From Bacteroidia bacterium (GTDB lineage: Bacteria > Bacteroidota > Ignavibacteria > UBA10030), in contig BQML01000002.1 in the NCBI GenBank assembly GCA_022180565.1, positions 209,824 through 273,823 of the forward strand: DNA of 64,000 nt, in the 5' to 3' direction. This document shows positions 48,490 through 55,727 of this stretch, piece after piece. Each line of letters starts with the position of its first letter. Position 1 is the first letter of the stretch. Under the pieces are notes generated by a model. That model was not told the DNA's origin. It did not search any database and saw nothing but the letters and a program-made list of their open reading frames with translations. A program made the position numbers and the translations under genes.

Positions 48490-48888
48490 ATGGGTCAACA
48501 GCAACTTCTGCTTATCATCCTTGGCGTTATCATTGTCGGTATCGCCATTGCAGTCGGTCTGAGCATGTTTACCGCTCAGAGCGTCGGTGCGAACCGTGAT
48601 GCTATCATCGCGGACCTCACCAACCTGGCTGCAAACGCTTACCAGCACCGAATTCGTCCGACGACGATGGGCGGTGGCGGTGGAGACTACTCCACTTACC
48701 AGATTCCGCCTTCTCTGGCCTCGAACGAAAACGGTACCTACACGCTGGGAACCGTGACTGCCACGAGCATCCAGTTTACCGGAGTCTCGGCGCAGTACAC
48801 GTCTGACTCAGTGACCGGAACGTACGGCCCCGACGGGAAACTCGTCGGTTCCTTCACGTTCAGCGGACCGAACTTCGCAGGCACATAA
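48490..48888 (+). CDS. Small pilin-like protein 1
   Basis: 132 residues. A very short leader (MG) is followed by QQQLLLIILGVIIVGIAIAV, a single hydrophobic helix, then a Gly-rich linker and a mainly beta C-terminal domain without cysteines. The usual prepilin signature GFTLIE, with Glu5, is absent. I call it a pilin because of the N-terminal helix, its strong AGGAGG, tandem duplication and position before pilC and pilB. It ends at a strong terminator, expected for a highly expressed structural subunit. Confidence 0.6.
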   Translation: MGQQQLLLIILGVIIVGIAIAVGLSMFTAQSVGANRDAIIADLTNLAANAYQHRIRPTTMGGGGGDYSTYQIPPSLASNENGTYTLGTVTATSIQFTGVSAQYTSDSVTGTYGPDGKLVGSFTFSGPNFAGT

Positions 48889-48916
48889 GCCTGTGGTTGT
48901 TCGCCTTCTTTTGATC

Positions 48917-48945
48917 ACCCCGCTCCCAAAAGCGGGGTGTTTTGT
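48917..48945 (+). terminator. Terminator after pilin-like gene 1
   Basis: Perfect stem ACCCCGCT (48917-48924) with AGCGGGGT (48931-48938), loop CCCAAA, then a GTTTTGTT tail. Confidence 0.85.
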
Positions 48946-48982
48946 TAAGGGACGTTCATGATCCTTTCACCAGGAGGCCTTC

Positions 48983-49381
48983 ATGGGTCAGCAACAGCTC
49001 TTGCTTATCATTCTGGGTGTCATTATCGTCGGGATTGCGATCGCCGTTGGTCTGACGATGTTTACCGCACAGAGCGTCGGTTCCAACCGCGACGCCGTCA
49101 TTTCCGACATGACCAATCTTGCCGCTAACGCCTATCAGTACAGGATAAGCCCTGCTACCATGGGTGGGGGAAACGGTCAATACACGGGCTATGTGATTCC
49201 TCCATCCCTTGTATCAAACGAAAACGGGACTTACTCTCTCGTCTCTGCGTCAGCAAGCAGTATCACGTTTACCGGTGTCTCAGCCCAGTACACGTCGGAC
49301 TCGGTGACCGGAACATACGGCCCCGATGGAAAACTGGTCGGTCAGTTCACATTCAGCGGGCCCAACTTTGCTGGAACGTAA
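48983..49381 (+). CDS. Small pilin-like protein 2
   Basis: 132 residues, same length as its neighbour. By hand alignment about 22 residues differ. The hydrophobic N-terminus and the last third (GVSAQYTSDSVTGTYGPDGK and the end FTFSGPNFAGT) are almost identical, while residues about 55-95 vary. An AGGAGG Shine-Dalgarno precedes the ATG. A terminator separates it from copy 1 and another follows it, so its expression may come partly from read-through. Confidence 0.6.
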   Translation: MGQQQLLLIILGVIIVGIAIAVGLTMFTAQSVGSNRDAVISDMTNLAANAYQYRISPATMGGGNGQYTGYVIPPSLVSNENGTYSLVSASASSITFTGVSAQYTSDSVTGTYGPDGKLVGQFTFSGPNFAGT

Positions 49382-49403
49382 GTCACGCCGGTACGTGACG
49401 CTG

Positions 49404-49446
49404 AAGTCCGACTATCGGCCATAAAGGCAATGAGGTCGGACTTTTC
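49404..49446 (+). terminator. Terminator after pilin-like gene 2
   Basis: Stem AAGTCCGAC (49404-49412) with GTCGGACTT (49435-49443), followed by TTTTC. Confidence 0.75.
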
Positions 49447-49483
49447 ATTTGGATTCCTTCCGTTATTTCCCCGATGCCCCGCC

Positions 49484-49512
49484 TTGACACAATCCCTGAA
49501 AAGCCGTATTAT
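49484..49512 (+). promoter_or_regulatory. Promoter of pilC
   Basis: TTGACA (49484-49489), 17-base spacer, TATTAT (49507-49512). Confidence 0.75.
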
Positions 49513-49544
49513 CCTACCGGTAGTCTTTCCAATAAAGGATTTTC

Positions 49545-50918
49545 ATGCCTGAATTCCGCATTGAAGGAGTTACGCCGTCCGGGAAAGCTGTAGCCGGGAC
49601 AATCACAGCGGACAACAAGAAATCGGCAAAACAGCGGGCGGAGGAGATGGCTCGTGAAAAACGGTTCAAAGTAACCGGGGTTCATGAGCGCGTGGCCTGG
49701 TTGTACCGGGTCAAGAAGGGGAATGAAAAGCCGATCGACGGCGAACAAAAGGCCTACACCAAGGATGAGGTTCGGCAAGCCCTGGAGAAAATGGGCTTCC
49801 AGGTTGTGTACGTCCGCAAAAAGCTCTTTGGCACAAAACAAACGGCGGCCCCTGCGGTGGATGTCATTACATTCGTTCGTGTCAGCGCGGACCTCATGCG
49901 TCAGAAACTGCCCTTCAACGAAGTTCTCCAGCTCCTCGTCAATGACATTGCCAATCCGGTTCTGCGCGACGCTGTCAAAGAGATCAACGCCGAGCTCAAG
50001 CAGGGTAAGGACTCGGAAATGGTTTTCAGGAAACAATCGGTTGTGTTCGGCAAGTTCACGGCCAACATGCTTGGTCTTGCGTCCAAGAGCGGCAACATGG
50101 CCGAGATCTATGACAGCACGGCGAAGTTTCTCGAGCGAAACGCCGAATTCAAGCGCAACCTGAAGTCCGCGTTGATCATGCCGTTGGTGACGTTGTTCGT
50201 CCTTATGCTCGCGGTGCTGTTTTACATCGGATATATCTTCCCGGCAACGGCCGAAGCGTTCGAGAAGATGAAGATTGATCTGCCTCCGATGACCAAAGCA
50301 TCACTTCAGTTCAGCCGGTGGATCACCGGGAACATTTGGCTTATTCTTGCCGCTTTTGCGATCCCCTCGTTCCTCGTCTGGCGGTTCCTCTCGACCGACC
50401 GTGGAAAATTCCTCGTCGATCAGTACATCATCAAGATTCCGGTCATCGGGAATCTCTTGCATAAGACCGCCATCGAGATTTTCTGCCGTGTGTTTTACGC
50501 GCTCTACAGCGGATCGGGCGAGAACATCGATGTGATCCGGATGTCCGCCGAGGCGTGCGGGAACAAATACATGGAGCATCAGATCAAAACGATTGCGATT
50601 CCGCTCATGATCGAAAAGGGGAAGGGTCTGGTCGAAGCGTTTGAAGCCACGGGGGTGTTCACGAAGACGGCTCTCTCGCGCTTTGCGTCGGGTGCGGAGA
50701 CAGGGACCGTGAAGAACACCGCACTCCAGCTTGCCGAGTACTACGAAAAAGAAACGACATATCGTCTCAAAAATGCCATCGAGGTTATTCAAGTTGTCGT
50801 TTCCATGATTATCATGGTCGTGTTGATGGCGTTGACCATCGTATCCTCGGAGACTGCCACCGTGCGTCCGAAGGCACCCGGGACGCTTTTGGAATACTTG
50901 AATATTCTGGGATTGTGA
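49545..50918 (+). CDS. pilC: Type II/IV secretion platform protein (PilC/GspF family)
   Basis: Inner-membrane platform of type IV pilus-like machines, 457 residues. It starts FRIEGVTPSGKAVAGTITAD, with the family's repeated N-terminal small domain, then two GspF-type helical domains (LPFNEVLQLLVNDI ... LKSALIMPLVTLFVLMLAVL and GRVFYALYSGSG-like CRVFYALYSGSGENIDVIRM) with membrane segments, ending VVSMIIMVVLMALTIV. AAAGGA precedes the ATG. Its stop codon TGA begins the heptamer element that follows. Confidence 0.92.
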   Translation: MPEFRIEGVTPSGKAVAGTITADNKKSAKQRAEEMAREKRFKVTGVHERVAWLYRVKKGNEKPIDGEQKAYTKDEVRQALEKMGFQVVYVRKKLFGTKQTAAPAVDVITFVRVSADLMRQKLPFNEVLQLLVNDIANPVLRDAVKEINAELKQGKDSEMVFRKQSVVFGKFTANMLGLASKSGNMAEIYDSTAKFLERNAEFKRNLKSALIMPLVTLFVLMLAVLFYIGYIFPATAEAFEKMKIDLPPMTKASLQFSRWITGNIWLILAAFAIPSFLVWRFLSTDRGKFLVDQYIIKIPVIGNLLHKTAIEIFCRVFYALYSGSGENIDVIRMSAEACGNKYMEHQIKTIAIPLMIEKGKGLVEAFEATGVFTKTALSRFASGAETGTVKNTALQLAEYYEKETTYRLKNAIEVIQVVVSMIIMVVLMALTIVSSETATVRPKAPGTLLEYLNILGL

Positions 50919-50996
50919 GAAACAAGAAGCAAAACGGAGGAGCCGCCGGCTCGATGGGCCTTAAACTTTCTCACTTCTTGCGTCTCGCGTCTCACG
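50916..50996. repeat. Heptamer inverted-repeat element between pilC and pilB
   Basis: Left: TGAGAAA, CAAGAAG, CAAAACG (50916-50936). Right: TCTCACT, TCTTGCG, TCTCGCG, TCTCACG (50969-50996). Core GGCTCGATGGGCCTTAAACT (50948-50967) is nearly that of the 39122 element. Confidence 0.8.
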
Positions 50997-51022
50997 ACCA
51001 TTGCCTCCACTAAGGATTCCCT

Positions 51023-52819
51023 ATGCCCGAAATAGACATAACCGATAAAATCGGATACACTCTGCTCAAGAAAGGCATCATCGATTTCGAGACACTTGAG
51101 AAATCCCTGAAAATGAAGGACTCCGAGGAGAATAAGAAGAACCGGAGGAACCTCGGGCAGATTCTGGTCTCCGAATTCGGTGCCGATCATGATGCGGTGT
51201 TCCGGGAAGTCGCGAACCTCTACGCATTCCGCGAGATTTACCTGAACGATGAGAAGATCGAGGAGGCGCGGATTGCGTTCATCAAGAAATTCGTTGATGC
51301 GTTGCCCGATCAGCAGCGCGAAATGATGATCCAGGCCAAAATGCTGCCCTTCAAGTACGATGAGAGGCAGACCGATAAGCTGATTATCATTGCGGCCGAC
51401 CCGACCGACAAGAATCTGCCGGTTGTCGCCCGCAGTTTCAACGTGAAGAAGTACGAGATTTGCTATGTGCGGCTGAAGGATCTCCAGGGTTTGATGGAAA
51501 AGGTAGCTCCTGCGCAGAACGAGTTCCTGAAGTTGTTGAACGAGAACGAGATCACGGTGGATGAGGGCGAGGGGGGCGGAGGAGACGCCGAGGTCGATGA
51601 AGAGGCCCTTCAAGCCGAAATCACGAAGTCGGCGCTGGTCAATCTGTTTGAGGGTTGTCTTGTGGAGGCCGTTCGGCGGGGAGTGTCCGACGTGCATATT
51701 GTTCCCGATGTGGGGAACCGGACGAATTTCATGTTCCGTGTCGACGGGAATCTGCAGGTTTGGCATTGCCAGGAGAACACGATGCCCGAAGCGGTCATGG
51801 CGGTCATCAAGGATCGCACGAAGAACGTGGACCGGTTTGAGCGCGAGATGTCGCAGGACGGGTTCATCCAGCGTGTCATCGACGGTCATCAGCTTCGGTT
51901 TCGTGTCTCGATCATGCCTATTGTGACCACGGAATTCAAGCATAAATTTGAAAGCGTGGTCATCCGTGTGCTGGACGACCGGAAAGTCATCACGGATCTG
52001 AACAAGCTCGGCCTGCAGGGGCCGGCGCGGGATTTCTTCTACAAGGCCATCAGCAAGCCGCAGGGCATCGTGATTTTGACCGGTCCCACAGGTTCCGGTA
52101 AATCTACGACGCTGATTGCGGCGCTTTATCAGGTCATCGATCCGACGGTCAACGTGCTGACGGTCGAGGAGCCGGTGGAGTACATCATCAAGGGCGCTCG
52201 CCAGCTCAAGATCGGTCCGAAGATGGGCTTTGAGCAGGCCATCCGCGGGATTCTGCGTCACGACCCGGACATCGTGCTCGTTGGTGAGATGCGGGATAAG
52301 GTCACGGCGGAAACGGCCATCAAGCTGGCAAATACTGGTCACCTCGTCTTCTCGACTCTGCACACGAACGACGCGCCCAGTGCGGTGGCTCGTTTGTACA
52401 AAATGGAGATCGAGCCGTTCCTCATTGCCTATGCCATCAACATCATTGTTGCACAGCGCCTGATCCGGACCCTGTGCAAGGTGTGCAAGCGACCCATTCC
52501 GGACTCCGAGAAGGACGGATTGCTGAGGTTTGGATTCAGCGAGGAGGAGCTTGCCCAGCACACGTTCTACGAGGCCGTAGGGTGCGACAAGTGCAACGGA
52601 GGTTACAAAGGGCGCGCAGCCATCCATGAAGCTTTGTACTTCACGAAGGCGATCAAGGACATTGTTCTGAATGCGGGCGACAAGGTTGATGAAAACGCCA
52701 TCCGTGAGCAGGCGGCGAGGGACGGGATGTGGACCCTGCGCAGGTCGGGGATGGAGAGGATGAAAGAAGGCCTCACGACGCTGGAAGAAGTTGTGGCGAC
52801 GACCGTCGAAGAGGAATAA
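51023..52819 (+). CDS. pilB: Type IV pilus assembly ATPase (PilB/GspE family)
   Basis: Hexameric ATPase powering pilus extension, 598 residues. The N-terminal GspE-N domain (LGQILVSEFGADHDAVFREVA) is followed by the catalytic part with Walker A GPTGSGKSTTLIAALY (about residue 355), Walker B-like DIVLVGEMRDKVTAETAI, FSTLHTNDAPSAVARL, and the zinc-binding tetracysteine CKVCKRP...CDKCNGG. The Walker B motif has GEMRD, normal for GspE. It follows pilC. It ends near a bidirectional terminator. Confidence 0.94.
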   Translation: MPEIDITDKIGYTLLKKGIIDFETLEKSLKMKDSEENKKNRRNLGQILVSEFGADHDAVFREVANLYAFREIYLNDEKIEEARIAFIKKFVDALPDQQREMMIQAKMLPFKYDERQTDKLIIIAADPTDKNLPVVARSFNVKKYEICYVRLKDLQGLMEKVAPAQNEFLKLLNENEITVDEGEGGGGDAEVDEEALQAEITKSALVNLFEGCLVEAVRRGVSDVHIVPDVGNRTNFMFRVDGNLQVWHCQENTMPEAVMAVIKDRTKNVDRFEREMSQDGFIQRVIDGHQLRFRVSIMPIVTTEFKHKFESVVIRVLDDRKVITDLNKLGLQGPARDFFYKAISKPQGIVILTGPTGSGKSTTLIAALYQVIDPTVNVLTVEEPVEYIIKGARQLKIGPKMGFEQAIRGILRHDPDIVLVGEMRDKVTAETAIKLANTGHLVFSTLHTNDAPSAVARLYKMEIEPFLIAYAINIIVAQRLIRTLCKVCKRPIPDSEKDGLLRFGFSEEELAQHTFYEAVGCDKCNGGYKGRAAIHEALYFTKAIKDIVLNAGDKVDENAIREQAARDGMWTLRRSGMERMKEGLTTLEEVVATTVEEE

Positions 52820-52881
52820 GGTTAAGCACGGTAGAGCGTAAAGGAGGGGAGAGAGGTGTGTGGGGGAGGAAAAGAAAAAAA

Positions 52882-52910
52882 AAGGCTTCCACATCGGAAG
52901 CCTTTTTTGT
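52882..52910. terminator. Bidirectional terminator after pilB
   Basis: Stem AAGGCTTCC (52882-52890) with GGAAGCCTT (52896-52904), A-run on the left and T-run on the right, between convergent genes. Confidence 0.9.
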
Positions 52911-52958
52911 TTTGCTCCTTACTACTTTACTCCCTACCACCTCCCGGTTTTAACCCGG

Positions 52959-53984
52959 CTACTCGTACCACTCCATGATCCTGTAGGCAAGAAGCTTCTT
53001 GATCCATCGCGCCTGTTGCAAAGCCTGACTGCTGTAGTTCATGCTCACGTTGCCCTTCATTTCAAACGAGCTTCCCGGTCCTCCGGACATGATGAGCGCT
53101 CCGTAGATCTTGGGCGTACCGACAGAAGCAGAGACCTGGATGACGCTCTCATCGCCGTATGCGATAACGAGTCCGTGCCAGGTGAATGTACCGGCGAGGT
53201 TCAGGTTCCCGTGGACCACGAGGATCCCCCACCCTTCGCAGTTTCCGTTGAACTTTACGCTCACCGTGGTATCAGGAGTGTAGCAGACAACGATCTTCGG
53301 ATCATCTGCCGATCCCCAGGTGATGTTGCTGTTGATCGGTGAATCGGCCTGCGTGTAGCGGTAATCGTAGTTGTTGAGGTACTCTTGTACGTAATCGAGC
53401 GGGTTGGAGGTAGTCGTATCGACGGCGACTTTGGGTGTACCGGTAATCTTTGTTGACCCTCCGTTGTTCATCACGGTAGTGGAGTCTGTTCCGGTCATGA
53501 CGGCCACGCCCGGCAAGCCGGGATTGCCTGTGAGGGCTCCGTTGGGGTCATGGTCCCGGCCGTCAATAACCGCGGATCCTTGCATCTTGAAGTTCACAGG
53601 GGTTGCACGGATGCCCACAGCCGCCGTTGGGACCGGAAAGGGCTTCGAATATCGGTACAGCTTCAGCCGCATCGTGTATGTGGATTCTGCGAATTGAGAG
53701 TAAGCATTCATTGCGATAGTATCCACGGTGGACAGCGTGTCGACGGTGGTGTAGAATGTCCCACCGTTGAACGATCCGTCGGATCGTCCGGTGAGGGATT
53801 CGCCGCGGTCGATCGCCCTGAGTCGAGCGTGCACGGCTGTTCGGGCAAGGTTCCGTGCGGATGCGTACTTGTGGTAGCCGACCTGGTGTTCTGTCGCCGC
53901 GTTGCCGGAGTTTCGAAGGTTGATTCCGATAACGCCGAATGCGGCGCCCAGACCGAGGACGAGTAACAGTGCTGTTCTGCCCAT
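52959..53984 (-). CDS. Minor pilin/PilX-like exported protein
   Basis: 341 residues. A short N-terminus MG is followed by a hydrophobic helix (RTALLLVLGLGAAFGVIGIN), then an assembly-like helix (HKYASARNLARTAVHARL) and a long beta-rich region with repeated Gly/Asn turns (VHGNLNLAGTFTWHGLVIAY), similar to PilX/DUF4900-type proteins. No GFTLIE motif. It is at the 3' end of a three-gene - strand string of pilin-like proteins. Confidence 0.55.
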   Translation of the reverse strand: MGRTALLLVLGLGAAFGVIGINLRNSGNAATEHQVGYHKYASARNLARTAVHARLRAIDRGESLTGRSDGSFNGGTFYTTVDTLSTVDTIAMNAYSQFAESTYTMRLKLYRYSKPFPVPTAAVGIRATPVNFKMQGSAVIDGRDHDPNGALTGNPGLPGVAVMTGTDSTTVMNNGGSTKITGTPKVAVDTTTSNPLDYVQEYLNNYDYRYTQADSPINSNITWGSADDPKIVVCYTPDTTVSVKFNGNCEGWGILVVHGNLNLAGTFTWHGLVIAYGDESVIQVSASVGTPKIYGALIMSGGPGSSFEMKGNVSMNYSSQALQQARWIKKLLAYRIMEWYE

Positions 53985-54010
53985 AAAAGAATCCTCTTGT
54001 TAAACCTTGT

Positions 54011-54121
54011 TGTGAGAAGCGAGAAGTAAGACGTGAGAAAGTCTACAGCCTCTCTAGCCGCCGAAGTCTCGGCGGCCTGGAGGTTTCAAACCTTCTTACT
54101 TCTCACGTCTCGCTTCTCACT
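54011..54121. repeat. Heptamer inverted-repeat element with swapped units
   Basis: Left (54011-54038): TGTGAGA, AGCGAGA, AGTAAGA, CGTGAGA. Right (54094-54121), read on the other strand: AGTGAGA, AGCGAGA, CGTGAGA, AGTAAGA. The last two units are exchanged between arms. Core GCCGCCGAAGTCTCGGCGGC can itself form a hairpin. Confidence 0.88.
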
Positions 54122-54132
54122 TACTCCGTTCC

Positions 54133-54720
54133 TCAATAACTCAATCCCATGTTTCTGGGATAAATCAATTTCTGCCACGTTATCGAGTAGTACGTTGTGT
54201 CGATCGCGCTTCCCGCCGGTTCGCGTCCCTCGATCACAAAATTCAACCATATGGCATAGATCTTCGGAAGGGAATCGGAGACGACGGGTGTCGCGAGTTT
54301 CTTGTACTCCATGTTGTAGTATTCGATTTTGAACTGCGTCATGCCCCACAACTGCTTGATCTCGCCGTTCTGGTCTTTACGATAGAGGGGGAAATCCAGC
54401 GGATTGGGTGTTTCGTCTGCGTCGTTGATTGTGCCGATCCTGTATTCAATCTCACGGATTGTGCCCGTATTGGAAAAGTCAGTCCGGAACTTGATCCTGG
54501 TCGAATCCGCCAGAGTGATCTTGTTTGTCGGTGTTTTGAAGCCGATTCGGGTGAAGTCGAATTCGAGCTGACGGGCAAGTTCCACCGCATTATGCTGGGT
54601 GACCTGCGTGAAGGAATTGGCGTACATCGCCGTATTGAGGTTCGTCTGCACCCTGCCGATCGTGATCACGAGGATCCCGAACAGCACCACCGAACCGACG
54701 ATATCGAGCATGTTGGACAT
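54133..54720 (-). CDS. Minor pilin-like protein (PilW-like)
   Basis: 195 residues with an N-terminal hydrophobic segment (DIVGSVVLFGILVITIG) followed by an extended helix (AVELARQLEFDFTRIGF) and a beta-rich C-terminus. The layout resembles PilW/GspJ pseudopilins, including the RQLEFDFTRIG helix, but there is no Gly/Phe cleavage site and Asp occupies the charged position. Middle gene of the - strand string. Confidence 0.55.
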   Translation of the reverse strand: MSNMLDIVGSVVLFGILVITIGRVQTNLNTAMYANSFTQVTQHNAVELARQLEFDFTRIGFKTPTNKITLADSTRIKFRTDFSNTGTIREIEYRIGTINDADETPNPLDFPLYRKDQNGEIKQLWGMTQFKIEYYNMEYKKLATPVVSDSLPKIYAIWLNFVIEGREPAGSAIDTTYYSITWQKLIYPRNMGLSY

Positions 54721-54740
54721 AGGGCCTCGTTAGAACATTT

Positions 54741-54830
54741 CGTGAGAAGTGAGACGCGAGATGCAAGACGTCCGCTGAAGAACCGATCTTTTATTCGCCA
54801 TGTCCCACGTTTTGCGTCTCAGGTCTCGCT
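54741..54830. repeat. Heptamer inverted-repeat element
   Basis: Left: CGTGAGA, AGTGAGA, CGCGAGA, TGCAAGA (54741-54768). Right: TCCCACG, TTTTGCG, TCTCAGG, TCTCGCT (54803-54830). Confidence 0.8.
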
Positions 54831-54841
54831 ATCCATGTTTT

Positions 54842-55402
54842 TCAAAAGTACCGCCTGTATACGGCAAAATCCTTCATCACCACCGGAATGACCTTTCCTG
54901 CGTCGTCCTTGGCCATGTTGTCATTGTACACGTAAACCGTGATGCGCTTGTAGAACGTTTGTGTTGGACTGCGCATGTCGGTGCTGTCTTTGCCCTCGTA
55001 GACGTAGTCGATTGAATCGATGACAGTGAACACCCAGCCGAGATTGTTGGTAATCTTGCGAGCGTATTTATGGTAGTCGTCCACATCGTCAAACTTGGTC
55101 ATGGAGGCGAATGTCACATCGTAGCCATTGACTTTTGGAACAGCCTCACCGAAGTTTGGGCCCAAGCTGCTATAAGGGGTCATGTCCGAATAGTTATAGA
55201 TCTTCGTGCTGATTGCCTTTTCGTCAAACCATTTCGTGAGTACTTCGTCGAGCATGCTCTGGGCAAATGCATGGGCGTTCATAGCCATCTCGGACTCAAC
55301 GCTGAGGGACATGGTATTGATGATGGTTCCATTAATGCTCAAGGCAAGCGTCGCAAGCATTGCGAAAGCTCCAATTACTAACATCATTTGTCCGGTGTTC
55401 AT
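54842..55402 (-). CDS. Minor pilin-like protein
   Basis: 186 residues. A leader of four residues ending in Gly (MNTG) precedes QMMLVIGAFAMLATLALSI and an amphipathic helix (MAMNAHAFAQSMLDEVLTKW). The rest is beta-rich (RITVYVYNDNMAKDDAGKVI). It resembles minor pilins of the PilV/GspI layout, but lacks Glu5. First gene of the - strand string, with its own promoter. Confidence 0.55.
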   Translation of the reverse strand: MNTGQMMLVIGAFAMLATLALSINGTIINTMSLSVESEMAMNAHAFAQSMLDEVLTKWFDEKAISTKIYNYSDMTPYSSLGPNFGEAVPKVNGYDVTFASMTKFDDVDDYHKYARKITNNLGWVFTVIDSIDYVYEGKDSTDMRSPTQTFYKRITVYVYNDNMAKDDAGKVIPVVMKDFAVYRRYF

Positions 55403-55442
55403 ATGACACTCTCAGTTGTCTTCATGAAACTCCCAATGTTCA

Positions 55443-55471
55443 AACCTATCCATTTAAGCGGGAAATGTCAA
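55443..55471 (-). promoter_or_regulatory. Probable promoter of the minor-pilin string
   Basis: On the - strand TTGACA (55471-55466), 17-base spacer, TAGGTT (55448-55443), 41 bases before the ATG. Confidence 0.55.
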
Positions 55472-55636
55472 TAGAACCTGATGATCCGGAGCACAATTTA
55501 GAGCGATGTTTTTTGATGAAGTCGGATTTCTCATGCTCCTGACACTAGCATGGGCGATTCGATACCCGGGCTTGTGCATCGGTTGAGCGCAGATTCGAAT
55601 GTACCCTGCGGCACACACACACCAGATGCTTCAGTA
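55472..55636. other. Gene-free divergent spacer
   Basis: Within the 325-base divergent intergenic region I see only the two promoters and no gene or RNA. Confidence 0.5.
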
Positions 55637-55665
55637 TTGACATTTGATCTTCTTGGAGGTACTTT
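55637..55665 (+). promoter_or_regulatory. Possible promoter of the secreted sorting-domain protein
   Basis: TTGACA (55637-55642), 17-base spacer, TACTTT (55660-55665), 62 bases before the ATG. Confidence 0.45.
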
Positions 55666-55727
55666 CACCCTCAGACGAAAGATGGAGAAGTACGCCATTT
55701 CATACATGATTAAGGAGGCGTGATCAA

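Noticed and set aside
50789..52894. A 701-codon - strand frame opposite pilB
   Set aside because: Antisense shadow of a clear GspE/PilB gene; no domain recognised.
53985..54132. The repeat-rich spacer as an insertion sequence
   Set aside because: No transposase and no target-site duplication seen; it is one of several heptamer elements.
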